Origin: an uncultured Pseudomonadales bacterium
Lineage (GTDB): Bacteria > Pseudomonadota > Gammaproteobacteria > Pseudomonadales > Cellvibrionaceae
DNA: 15,897 bases
Direction: 5' to 3'
NCBI GenBank assembly: GCA_938048505.1
Contig: CALIUX010000290.1
Coordinates: forward strand, 1 to 15,897
Shown: positions 6,737 to 14,392 of the stretch, one piece after another
Layout: every line of letters starts with the position of its first letter
Position numbering within the stretch: the first letter of the stretch is position 1
Notes under the pieces: model-generated
Databases searched by the model: none
What the model saw: the letters and a program-made list of their open reading frames with translations, nothing else
Told to the model about the DNA's origin: nothing
Translations under genes and position numbers: made by a program

Positions 6737-7360
6737 TTAAGCTTTGCTGGTTTCATTTTTACCAAGTGCTTTGTTTGCAGCTTGCGCTGTAGCTTGATTC
6801 ATAGAAGCCTGAAAGCTATTGGCATTGCTTGAGGTGCTAGTATTCGTGCTGGCTGGTTGTGCTTGTTTTGGTGCAGGGCTTGCGACAGGGCTTGATTGAC
6901 TGGGCTGGTTAGGAAGCAGCTTGTTTTTGAAGTTTTCGTAGCGTTCTTGCTTCTCTTGATCATTGGTTACCATGTCTATGGTCCCTCTGAAATTACCGCC
7001 GTCTTCTAGTTTAATACGAGGTGCTATCAGGTTGCCTTGTACCTTGGCAGACTTACAAACTTCGATCAGATCATCAGCAAAAATATCGCCACGAAGTGTA
7101 CCATTAATCAGAACGTTCTGTGCATGAATGTTAGCAGATACTTCACCACTGCCTCCAATAGATAAGTTTTGGCCACCCATTGTCACAGAACCATCGACTT
7201 TTCCTTCGATATGCAAGTCTTCTGTACCGACAAGTTCACCTTTGAATTGAATATTCTTGCCTATGTAAGAAGAAGATTCAGATCCATCAGTGTTCATACC
7301 ACTTAAGAAGGATTTACCTTTAGTGTCTTGACTGTCTTTAGGTTCTAATGGGTTTTCCAT
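6737..7360 (-). CDS. Bactofilin (long C-terminal tail)
   Basis: A 207-residue bactofilin (DUF583/PF04519), a polymer-forming cytoskeletal protein. The beta-helix core covers about 31-131, with FKGELVGTEDLHIEGKVDG, NLSIGGSGEVSANI, VLINGTLRGDIFADD and IKLEDGGNFRGTIDM. A short polar N-terminus precedes it. A long tail (132-207) starts charged (NDQEKQERYENFKNKL) and becomes Ser/Pro/Ala/Gln-rich, probably disordered. The mirror-image layout relative to the bactofilin at 2754-3302 suggests the two may co-polymerise while presenting different tails. It is the first gene of the minus-strand block and is separated from the ZorA-like gene by 264 bases and a strong hairpin. It may thus have its own transcript as well as read-through. 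A palindrome, TTAGGCCTAA, lies at 7423-7432 upstream of its start. Confidence 0.93.
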   Translation of the reverse strand: MENPLEPKDSQDTKGKSFLSGMNTDGSESSSYIGKNIQFKGELVGTEDLHIEGKVDGSVTMGGQNLSIGGSGEVSANIHAQNVLINGTLRGDIFADDLIEVCKSAKVQGNLIAPRIKLEDGGNFRGTIDMVTNDQEKQERYENFKNKLLPNQPSQSSPVASPAPKQAQPASTNTSTSSNANSFQASMNQATAQAANKALGKNETSKA

Positions 7361-8659
7361 AAAATACTACTCTGTATGTTTTAAAGTGAGAATGGATAAG
7401 TGTTACTTTCGGTAGATATTTTTTAGGCCTAAGTGATTCTGATTACACATAATTTTTTTGATCGCTCAAGCATTTAAATATATATAAATCAAAATATCGC
7501 CTTGATACAGAGCTGCTGAAGGAATTCAACAGCTTGCGCTCATAAAAGCTTGCTACTCTAACGGGACTCTATACATGCTATATGCGTTTTTCGAATGCTA
7601 TACATAGGCTGTTGCTTCAAGGCTGAAGCGGCTATCAACCCAGCGGTCACCTTAAAAAATCTCAAGGTAAATCCCTCAAGTATTTTTTACATATAGGATT
7701 AAGTGGCGAAAGAGTTAGGCTGTATTGTATTTGCGTAACAAGGCGCTGACGTCTGTGTTTGTTTGATGTCGCTATTTTACGATAAAAATTATTTTTTATG
7801 TTGCATATTTCGTTTAATTTTTATGTATTTTGTTTTACAGAAAATAGTAACTAATACATTAAGTGATAATGCTGATTATAAAGTATTATTTTTTGGTTTG
7901 ATGTATGTGGCATATTTAGTACTTGTTAATATAAGATTTGTTTGATTCTATTGTTTTGGTTGTTTTTTGATCACCACTTGTATTGTTGAATTAAATTCGA
8001 TTTATTACGTATTATTTTTTTGGTTTTAAAGTGTTAGATGAAGATTGAGGGTATCTTTTTCTATGGCAAAGGAAGCTCTCTTGCAATTCAAGTGATATAG
8101 ATATTTTGCTAGGGAATTAGTGATAATTGACCCAATTAAGCAAGTAATTTTGAAAAGCAATATCTGTTTGCAAATAAAGTAGTATTATATTTTTTTGAGC
8201 TAATGCTTTGTTATTATTTTTTTGGTGTTTTGTTTTAATTTTATTAATGCTTAAGTTTTTTTGGTGTGATGTTTTTAATGGATTTTTTGCTTGATCTGAC
8301 TGTTTGTCCTCAGTGAATGTGATATGTGTCTATTGATTCTTTTCGCTAGAATAGCGCCCAAACAGTTCTATACACCCTGAATCCTAAATTAATTGCCTTA
8401 CTCAAAAATAGATCAGGCTTATTGTCGTTGATGTCTGTATAAACCGTTGCTTGTTTTGTACAGATTTTAGCGGCATCTAGGTGTGAAAAAGAGCTGTGAT
8501 AGCAACCTTATGGTGCGTATCTTATTGAGTTGCACACTTTATGAGTGCATTTTAATTGGCAATATTTAAGGGTTGTCGTAAACCTTATTGAGGCATCCCT
8601 GCAAGAGTCACGGCCTATTTACTGCCTTGTTTCATTCGCTGTACTCTATATGCCTACCT
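7361..8659. other. 1.3-kb AT-rich intergenic region, no convincing gene
   Basis: This stretch separates the bactofilin start from the alkaline phosphatase stop. Both strands contain many stops. The only open frame of note (7763-7945, TTG start) is hydrophobic, as any AT-rich stretch would give. The upstream part holds a palindrome TTAGGCCTAA (7423-7432), a possible operator for the bactofilin. The segment at about 7500-7680 is visibly richer in G+C than its surroundings and has several small hairpins. At 8567-8587 TAAGGGTT pairs with AAACCTTA (one mismatch), a weak terminator candidate for the phosphatase gene. TGCAC / GTGCA at 8531-8549, followed by TTTT, is a small terminator-like hairpin on the + strand with no gene before it. 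Confidence 0.5.
7511..7670 (+). ncRNA. Cluster of hairpins, possible structured RNA
   Basis: At 7511-7534 AGCTGCTGAA pairs with TTCAACAGCT, giving nine pairs and one C-A mismatch closed by a GGAA (GNRA-type) tetraloop. At 7614-7629 GCTTCA pairs with TGAAGC around a four-base loop. At about 7650-7670 ACCTT pairs with AAGGT. The segment lies in an AT-rich gap and is locally more GC-rich. I cannot match it to a known RNA family, and the strand is a guess based on the tetraloop. Confidence 0.2.
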
Positions 8660-10399
8660 TTAATACTTGCTATTGAGTCGCTTTTTCATAGTGGCTTCTT
8701 CAGCTTTCTTAACAAGGTCCCCTGCATAGTTCATGACATGGAAGATGTAATTTTGCTCGTTGGTCCCTGATACTAATGCAGCACTTGGCCCAGATGCGTA
8801 AACACCAACGTCTTCACCTGCATGTGTTTCTGTGTTCATGGGTATCAATGCTTCTTGATGGAAGCCTGGTGTGGTAGTGTCGACACTGCTCAGGTCTATC
8901 CTGCCGGTAATTGAGACTGTTACTTCATCTTGGTTAATGAGTTCTACAATGTTTTCTGTATCTGCAGCTGCAATAGATGGGGCGTTAAGTGGCGTGCTGT
9001 AGACGGCATCAGCATCGGTCTCATTACCTAGATTACGAAACCCTCGACCGTTGAGATACCCTAGTGTGGTGTAGGGTAGGCCTTTCTCATCTTTTGCCTC
9101 TTCCCCCTGATTATTCACCACTTTCCCTAAAATTGGGTTCCCCCGTTTAGGGTAGCCGGCAATAGTGAATACATGGCTATGATCAGCTGTAACGATAATC
9201 AGTGTTTCTTTTGGATCGGTCGCATCGTAAGCAATTTGAATTGCTTTAGAGAACTCAATCGTATCGGATAATGCGTTATAAGCGTTGCCTGCATGATGAG
9301 CATGGTCGATACGACCTGATTCAACCGATAGAAAAAAGCCTTTTTCGTTGTTATCTAAGATAGTAATGGCTTTGGCGGTCATTTCACTTAAGGACGGTTC
9401 ACCGGTGATATCATTTTTACGATCAGCCTCATATTGCATGTGTGATTCGTTGAATAAACCGAGTACATGTTCTTCGTGATCTGTTAGTGCATCAAATCCC
9501 GTTTGATCAAAAACATATTTCCCGTTAGTGTAATGAGCAGTCCACTCTTTGATTAGATCACGATTATCAGTACGATCTCCCTCGATACGGCTTTTGGCAT
9601 CAGGGCTGTTATAGGTTTCATCTTTAGGCAAGAAGTGACGACGACCACCGCCCATCACGACTTCGATACCGTTAACGTCTGCGCCCTCAAAGCGTGATTC
9701 GAGGTTTTTTTCAAAATTAATTAATTGCAATGCAATGTCTTCGCAGGCATCGGTGTTGCCGGGTTTATCTGAATTGTCTTCCCAGTTCCGGTCTGCTGAT
9801 TTTGCATAGGTTGCTGCCGGTGTTGCATGTGTGATTCGCGCAGTCGAAACAAGGCCTGTTGACATGCCTGCTAATTCAGCAAGTTCTAACGCTGTAATAA
9901 GTTCGTTGCCTGCAACGGATGCGCAATCACCATGCCTAGCATCTTCATCAACACCTATCACGCCCATATTCGTTTTAACGCCTGTTACGAGTGCTGTCAT
10001 GGTACCTGCAGAATCAGGCGTTTGTGCATTGGTGTTGTAGGTTTTAGCCAGGCCAGTGAAGGGGAAATTGTCAAACGATAGATTGTTTTCTTCGCCCATC
10101 ATCCCTTTGTTTTGACCCTCTAAAATACGTGCTGCGGTCACGGTTGAAATGCCCATTCCGTCACCAACGAATAAGATGATATTTTTTGCTTTGTCTTTTA
10201 TTTCTGCCAGCTGTTGTAAATGCGCTTTGGTGAGCGCGACTTTCTTTTGTCCAGCGTCATACCATGCGTTATTAACCGTATTGATGGCCTCAGTTACAGA
10301 GGTTGCATCATTCGGAAGGTAGTTGTTTTTATTGTTGTCATTGCAACTGGTTAATGCCAGGGCGATTGCGGCAATGTATAGAGCTAATAACTTTTTCAT
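8660..10399 (-). CDS. Alkaline phosphatase, lipoprotein (PhoA family)
   Basis: An alkaline phosphatase (PF00245) that releases phosphate from monoesters using two Zn and usually one Mg. The start is taken at ATG 10397-10399, preceded by GGGGAATAAG. An in-frame GTG at 10418-10420 would add seven residues. The N-terminus is a lipoprotein signal ending in Leu-Thr-Ser-Cys (Cys19), so the enzyme is probably a membrane-anchored periplasmic or outer-membrane protein. Expected residues are visible (ATG numbering): Asp80 in VGDGMG, nucleophile Ser130 in Pro-Asp-Ser-Ala-Gly, Glu359, Asp364, His368, Asp405-His406 and His525 in Thr-His-Ala-Gly-Glu. Where E. coli PhoA has Asp153 and Lys328, this protein has His190 (THATPAA) and His365 (DHAHH), as in mammalian and some marine enzymes. 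At 579 residues it is longer than E. coli PhoA (471), partly through an insertion after the Asp-His-Ser-His motif. A PHO-box-like repeat lies about 360 bases upstream. Confidence 0.93.
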   Translation of the reverse strand: MKKLLALYIAAIALALTSCNDNNKNNYLPNDATSVTEAINTVNNAWYDAGQKKVALTKAHLQQLAEIKDKAKNIILFVGDGMGISTVTAARILEGQNKGMMGEENNLSFDNFPFTGLAKTYNTNAQTPDSAGTMTALVTGVKTNMGVIGVDEDARHGDCASVAGNELITALELAELAGMSTGLVSTARITHATPAATYAKSADRNWEDNSDKPGNTDACEDIALQLINFEKNLESRFEGADVNGIEVVMGGGRRHFLPKDETYNSPDAKSRIEGDRTDNRDLIKEWTAHYTNGKYVFDQTGFDALTDHEEHVLGLFNESHMQYEADRKNDITGEPSLSEMTAKAITILDNNEKGFFLSVESGRIDHAHHAGNAYNALSDTIEFSKAIQIAYDATDPKETLIIVTADHSHVFTIAGYPKRGNPILGKVVNNQGEEAKDEKGLPYTTLGYLNGRGFRNLGNETDADAVYSTPLNAPSIAAADTENIVELINQDEVTVSITGRIDLSSVDTTTPGFHQEALIPMNTETHAGEDVGVYASGPSAALVSGTNEQNYIFHVMNYAGDLVKKAEEATMKKRLNSKY

Positions 10400-11026
10400 C
10401 TTATTCCCCAATTTCTTCACGCCATGTGAGTTTCTTTTATCAAGTATTCAATGCGCTTTAATACAGTGAGTATCACTTTTGCGTTTGTTCGCTGAAATGC
10501 ATCGCTATGCTGCATGGCTTATTGATGGCGGTTTTAATACCACCCAATTATGACGATCAATGTACTGATGACTGCATTGTACCGGCTGAATAGCGTGTTT
10601 GTTGGTCAGTATTGAGAAGTTGATGAAGATGTGATTCTGTGTGGTCAGTATTTTTTGTTTGCTTATTAGGCGCTGTTCATTGAGCATTTCCGCTAGCATT
10701 ACCTGTTGTATGACCACTATTAATAATCTACTGAGTTTGAGAAGATTAATGGTGAGATATGACAGATGGCTGACACTTGCTGAAATCATGAAGTAGGCTG
10801 ATCTGAAGAGAGCATGATGCTGGCTTAAGGTCTGAATGCACCCCTTCCTTTCCTTTGGTCCGATTGCTTTGATTTCATTGCTTAATGCATAGTTTAGGTC
10901 AGATTCAGTTTCTTCCCCGTAAACTGATACCTATTGATTTTTTATCGCCTGACAGCAGTTGCATAATACTGATGTATTCGCAATGCATAACATATAAGCC
11001 TAACGTAATGTAGGAAGAGGTTATTC
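10400..11026. other. Intergenic region between divergent genes
   Basis: This 0.6-kb region separates the alkaline phosphatase from the divergent glycine-zipper gene. A 94-codon open frame on the minus strand (10505-10789) has no recognisable domain and covers the PHO-like repeat; I do not call it. The region should hold both promoters, but I see no clear -35/-10 pair. Near the + strand gene an imperfect dyad, TTGC-AT-AATAC / GTATT-C-GCAA, spans 10959-10983. Confidence 0.5.
10759..10776 (-). promoter_or_regulatory. PHO-box-like direct repeat
   Basis: On the minus strand the sequence is GTGTCAG-CCAT-CTGTCAT: two 7-base PhoB half-sites in direct repeat with the correct 4-base spacer (11-base period). 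The second matches the consensus CTGTCAT fully and the first matches at five of seven positions. It is oriented toward the alkaline phosphatase gene, which fits phosphate control. It lies about 360 bases from the start codon, which would need a long leader, so the match could be accidental. Confidence 0.45.
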
Positions 11027-11674
11027 ATGAAAAGACTATCTGATGCGTTTACCCCCTGTTTAGTCAAGTGTGGCTTGCTGAAGTCTAATTATATGCACTT
11101 TGTTAGGCACAAAAGCTCCAAATGTTGGTCTGTTATTGCTATGTCTCTCAGTTTCTTGTTTAGCTTGTCGGCTTTTGCTGAGTATTCTTCTGATGCGCAA
11201 TTAATTGATACCGCTCAAGTTCACTCAGCCGTACCGGCTTATAGAACCATTAAAGAGGTGACTCCTCGCCAGGAGTGCTGGGTTGAGACAGTGACAGAGC
11301 ATCATCATGTGCCAGCTCGCTATGAACGTTCGGATACGCCTGCGTTGGTGGGGACTGTTATCGGTGGTGCGGTGGGGCATTCTGTTGGGCACGGCAGATC
11401 AAATAAGCGTTTAGGGGCTGTTGTTGGGAGTGTGCTAGGAGCAGCAGTTGGCAGCAGTATTGCGCGCGATAATGCTCGTCGCCATGGTGGCTATACTGAT
11501 ACACGCTATCATGACGTAGAGCGATGTAAAACTATCGAAGAGGTGTCGACTCGTCGTGTTTTTGATGGGTATGATGTGGCATACGAATACCAAGGCAATA
11601 TGTATACAACTCGTATGAATAAGAAGCCTGGTAAAACCCTTGATGTCGCAATTTCGATTTCTCCTCTTCAGTAA
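11027..11674 (+). CDS. Glycine-zipper 2TM envelope protein
   Basis: A 215-residue exported protein with a glycine-zipper 2TM domain (PF05433, Rick_17kDa/SlyB-like). The start is fixed by AGGAAGAGG eight bases upstream of the ATG. The signal peptide is unusually long: a 34-residue n-region precedes the hydrophobic core, and signal peptidase I cleavage is likely after Ala-Phe-Ala (residue 51). Met23 would give a more ordinary signal. The glycine zipper spans about 106-146, as two Gly-rich hydrophobic segments (ALVGTVIGGAVG and LGAVVGSVLGAAVGSSIA) separated by a basic loop. The mature protein has two cysteines (84, 167) that could form a disulphide, flanking the zipper. No lipobox is seen, so unlike SlyB it is not a lipoprotein. 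Such proteins are usually outer-membrane or periplasmic and linked to envelope stability; the exact role here is unknown. Confidence 0.82.
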   Translation: MKRLSDAFTPCLVKCGLLKSNYMHFVRHKSSKCWSVIAMSLSFLFSLSAFAEYSSDAQLIDTAQVHSAVPAYRTIKEVTPRQECWVETVTEHHHVPARYERSDTPALVGTVIGGAVGHSVGHGRSNKRLGAVVGSVLGAAVGSSIARDNARRHGGYTDTRYHDVERCKTIEEVSTRRVFDGYDVAYEYQGNMYTTRMNKKPGKTLDVAISISPLQ

Positions 11675-11702
11675 GAGCTTGTACAATTCAGCTTGAGATT
11701 TC

Positions 11703-11723
11703 TGGCTATTGCGTGAATAGCCA
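11703..11723 (+). terminator. Stem-loop after the glycine-zipper gene
   Basis: TGGCTATT pairs perfectly with AATAGCCA around GCGTG, 28 bases past the stop. No T-run follows, so termination would be weak or the hairpin may stabilise the 3' end. Confidence 0.45.
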
Positions 11724-11780
11724 ATAACTAAATGTAATCAGCCGTGAGCAATATAGCCATGGGTAAGTAAAGGTGCATCT

Positions 11781-12065
11781 ATGACCCGTTTGAGTTTTTA
11801 TAATCTGAGCCTTTTTGCTAAGTGCCTTGTCCTGTGCATCAGCTTGGCATGTGCCGGTGAGACATTAGCTCAGACATCGACGGGAATTAGCAAAAGTCGA
11901 GCGGCTGAAATTGCCCAAGCAACCTATGGTGGTAAATTGTTTGGCAAGATCAAAGCTACCCAAGATGGTGGCGGTAATACGGTTTATGAAGTTCGCTTAG
12001 ATGATGGTGGCCGAATGGTCATTGTTCATGTTGATGAAAATGGCAAAGCAAGCAAAAAAAGATGA
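11781..12065 (+). CDS. Periplasmic PepSY-domain protein
   Basis: A 94-residue secreted protein with a Sec signal peptide (Arg/Lys, then a hydrophobic core around LVLCISLACA) probably cleaved after Thr-Leu-Ala (residue 30). The mature part is a single PepSY domain (PF03413): an alpha-helical start (SKSRAAEIAQATYGGKLFGKI) followed by two beta strands (NTVYEVRLDDGGRMVIVHVDENG). PepSY domains are thought to inhibit or modulate proteases or bind peptides in the periplasm. An AAAGGTG sequence precedes the ATG. The gene lies 88 bases upstream of the PhoP-like regulator on the same strand. Such PepSY genes often stand next to OmpR-family two-component genes, so a role in, or control by, this signalling pair is a fair inference. 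Confidence 0.88.
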   Translation: MTRLSFYNLSLFAKCLVLCISLACAGETLAQTSTGISKSRAAEIAQATYGGKLFGKIKATQDGGGNTVYEVRLDDGGRMVIVHVDENGKASKKR

Positions 12066-12110
12066 TCTGCCAATAACATGCAGCATTAAAAAATAAAAAG
12101 TCATTAAAAA

Positions 12111-12136
12111 TATAACACGATAAAAAGATATAACAC
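12111..12136 (+). promoter_or_regulatory. Direct repeat TATAACAC x2 before the phoP-like gene
   Basis: TATAACAC occurs at 12111-12118 and 12129-12136, an 18-base period, ending 17 bases before the ATG. The complement GTGTTATA has a TGTTA core reminiscent of PhoP half-sites (TGTTTA), but the PhoP period is 11 bases, so this is not a PhoP box. It could be an autoregulatory site or chance in an AT-rich leader. Confidence 0.25.
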
Positions 12137-12153
12137 CCTATAAAGGAACCAAT

Positions 12154-12888
12154 ATGCGTTTACTTGTTGTTGAAGATGAGAAAGCGATTCGTGATCAACT
12201 AGCCGATTATCTCGGTGGATTAGGTTTTGCTGTGGATGTTGCAGAAGATGGTCGCGTTGGGTTATTTAATGCACTGGAATATGATTATGACTTAGCGATA
12301 GTTGATATTGGCTTGCCAGAAATAGACGGCATTGAGTTGATTACAAAGCTACGTGCAGAAGGGAAGTCTTACCCCGTCATTATTCTTACAGCAAGGGGAA
12401 ATTGGCAAGATAAGGTGTCTGGTCTTGAAGCGGGAGCAGATGATTATTTGGTTAAACCTTTTCATAATGAAGAGCTACGTGCGCGAACGAATGCACTTAT
12501 TCGTCGTGCCTCGGGTCATTCCAAGCCTCAGTTAGAATTTGGTCCGTTGGTTATTGATACAGCCGCCAAGCAAGTCTTGTTAAACGGCACGCCAGTTGAG
12601 CTGACCAGTTATGAGTACAATACTTTAGAGTATCTTGCCCATCATGCGGGTGAAGCGATTTCTAAAACGGTATTAACGGAGCACCTTTACCAGCAGGATT
12701 TTGAGCGTGATAGTAACGTCATTGAGGTATTTGTGGGGCGCTTACGGAAGAAACTCGATCCCAAAGGTGAGATGCAATTGATTACGACTATCCGCGGGCA
12801 GGGCTATCGTTTTAATTCAGAACCTAAAACGACAGAGAATGCTTCCGGCGAAAACAAGCCTTCAGAAGCTGCATCGAGCGAAAAATAA
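12154..12888 (+). CDS. phoP: PhoP-like response regulator (OmpR family)
   Basis: A 244-residue OmpR/PhoP-family regulator. The receiver domain (1-115) has the acidic pair Glu7-Asp8, phospho-acceptor Asp51 (AIVDIGLP), switch Thr79 and Lys101 in Lys-Pro-Phe. The C-terminal winged helix (about 127-220) ends with the characteristic Arg-Gly-Gln-Gly-Tyr-Arg-Phe. Stretches such as ILTAR-x2-WQDKV and GADDY-x2-KPFH-x-EE match enterobacterial PhoP closely. A 20-residue Ser/Glu-rich tail follows the DNA-binding domain and is not usual for PhoP. AAAGGA precedes the ATG at good distance. The kinase gene follows 30 bases later and the PepSY gene precedes. In the family, PhoP responds to low Mg, acid pH or cationic peptides through PhoQ. 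The actual signal here is not known, and orthology is by sequence resemblance only. Confidence 0.9.
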   Translation: MRLLVVEDEKAIRDQLADYLGGLGFAVDVAEDGRVGLFNALEYDYDLAIVDIGLPEIDGIELITKLRAEGKSYPVIILTARGNWQDKVSGLEAGADDYLVKPFHNEELRARTNALIRRASGHSKPQLEFGPLVIDTAAKQVLLNGTPVELTSYEYNTLEYLAHHAGEAISKTVLTEHLYQQDFERDSNVIEVFVGRLRKKLDPKGEMQLITTIRGQGYRFNSEPKTTENASGENKPSEAASSEK

Positions 12889-12918
12889 GCCCTTGTCATT
12901 GATTGATATACACGCCTC

Positions 12919-14313
12919 GTGAGTGAATCAACGGGTATGCCACATTTGACCGCATCGTCTTTGACTGTGCGGTTATTTTTTGCATCAGTTGTGCTGCTAC
13001 CTGTTTTGCTGGGTTTTAGTGCGACAATGCTAGATTACGCATTTAAGCTCAGCTTAGAAACTGCCGAGCGCGATACCTTGCGCAGCCAAGTGTATTTACT
13101 GCTTGGTGTTGTTGAGCCCGAGAATGATACGCTGGATATGCCCCCTTCTCTGACTGAGCCGCGTTTTGGTGAGCTGAATTCGGGCTTGTATGGTTGGATT
13201 GTTAATTCAAAGAACGAAGTGATTTGGCAGTCGCGCTCGACAGACCTTATCCCCGCCGATTATTTTCCTGTGTTGAATCAAACCTTTAAAGCTGGCCGTC
13301 GTCACTTTTTAACAGAAGCTTTTAATGCTGACGATTTCTATTTAATGGCCTATGACACTATCTGGCCCCTTGAAGAAGGTGATGCGGGCTTTCGATTTGT
13401 TGTGGCACACAGCCAAAACGATTTTAAGGCGGTTTTAGCCGCCTACCGTGAACGGCTTTTGATGTGGGTTGTTGGGTTGGCTGTTTTGTTAATTGTGGTG
13501 CAAACGCTTATTGCTCGCTGGGGATTACACCCATTGCGCCGTTTAGCGCGTGATCTTGAGCGTGTTGAGGCAGGTAAAAGCCAAGCGTTATCAGGCGCTT
13601 ACCCGGCTGATATTCGCCCTGTGACAGAAAACCTCAATAAAGTATTGAGCGCTGAACAGGCCCAAAGGGAGCGCTATCGCAATACATTGGGTGATCTTGC
13701 CCATAGTTTGAAAACTCCGCTATCAGTTATTCGTGGGCAGCTAGAAAATCGTGACTTACGGAGAGGCGAGCTTTTGCCTGTTATCGATGATCAAATTAGC
13801 CGCATGAGCATGATTATTGATCATCAATTGCGGCGTGCCAGTGCGCAAGTTACCCAGAATGCGGTTTACGCGCGTATCATGATCAAGCCCCTTGTTAAGC
13901 GCTTAGTCAGCGCTATGCAAAAAGTGTATCACCACAAGCAGCTTGATATTCAGCTTGAAATCCCTGCAAAACTGCCTTTTTTGGGTGATGAGGCGGACCT
14001 GATGGAGCTAACGGGCAACCTTATTGAAAATGCATGTAAATATGGTGATTCACGCGTTCATATTAAGGGCTACTCGCAAAAGAGTGAGCTTCATATTGTG
14101 ATTGACGATGATGGCCCTGGTGTTCCAGATACCATTAAAAGCACTATTTTAATGCGAGGTGCCCGTGCGGATACGGCAACATCGGGGCAGGGTATTGGAC
14201 TATCAGTTGCGGTTGATATTCTGAGTAGTTATGGTGGGAGCCTTGACATAGCGCGTTCTGATTTAGGCGGCGCACGCTTCCATATTGTATTGCCTGCTCA
14301 TGCTGACATTTAA
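12919..14313 (+). CDS. phoQ: PhoQ-like sensor histidine kinase
   Basis: A 464-residue membrane kinase. TM1 (about 17-37) and TM2 (about 181-199) enclose a periplasmic sensor of about 140 residues. A HAMP-like linker (200-250) leads to the H-box with His262 in Leu-Ala-His-Ser-Leu-Lys-Thr-Pro-Leu, close to the PhoQ form. The ATPase has an N-box (Asn367, Glu370, Asn371, Lys374), an Asp-Asp-Asp-Gly-Pro-Gly G1 box (396-401) and a Gly-Gln-Gly-Ile-Gly-Leu G2 box (423-428). The periplasmic part has only a short acidic stretch (Glu-Glu-Gly-Asp, 152-155) where E. coli PhoQ has a long acidic patch, so Mg sensing is uncertain. The GTG at 12919 lacks a clear ribosome binding site; ATG at 12937 (Met7) is an alternative start. 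It lies 30 bases after the phoP-like gene and is surely co-transcribed with it. Confidence 0.9.
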   Translation: MSESTGMPHLTASSLTVRLFFASVVLLPVLLGFSATMLDYAFKLSLETAERDTLRSQVYLLLGVVEPENDTLDMPPSLTEPRFGELNSGLYGWIVNSKNEVIWQSRSTDLIPADYFPVLNQTFKAGRRHFLTEAFNADDFYLMAYDTIWPLEEGDAGFRFVVAHSQNDFKAVLAAYRERLLMWVVGLAVLLIVVQTLIARWGLHPLRRLARDLERVEAGKSQALSGAYPADIRPVTENLNKVLSAEQAQRERYRNTLGDLAHSLKTPLSVIRGQLENRDLRRGELLPVIDDQISRMSMIIDHQLRRASAQVTQNAVYARIMIKPLVKRLVSAMQKVYHHKQLDIQLEIPAKLPFLGDEADLMELTGNLIENACKYGDSRVHIKGYSQKSELHIVIDDDGPGVPDTIKSTILMRGARADTATSGQGIGLSVAVDILSSYGGSLDIARSDLGGARFHIVLPAHADI

Positions 14314-14392
14314 GTTGATTGATAAATGTCGCTTGGGTTTGAAAGGGCTGTGAGTATTAAGATGGTACGGGTATAGCCCGATTGTATGGTTA

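Noticed and set aside
7400..7700. c-di-GMP or other known riboswitch before the bactofilin
   Set aside because: No match to the conserved sequence of riboswitch classes I know, and the hairpins look more plausible on the opposite strand.
7763..7945. 60-codon hydrophobic open frame with TTG start in the AT-rich gap
   Set aside because: Its Phe/Leu/Tyr/Ile-rich composition is what AT-rich DNA gives by chance, there is no ribosome binding site, and no recognisable family.
10505..10789. 94-codon open frame on the minus strand upstream of the phosphatase
   Set aside because: No domain, no signal peptide and no ribosome binding site were seen, and it overlaps the PHO-box-like repeat and the expected promoter region.
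12111..12136. PhoP box
   Set aside because: The TGTTA-like cores are spaced 18 bases apart, not the 11 required for a PhoP direct repeat, so I list it only as a direct repeat.
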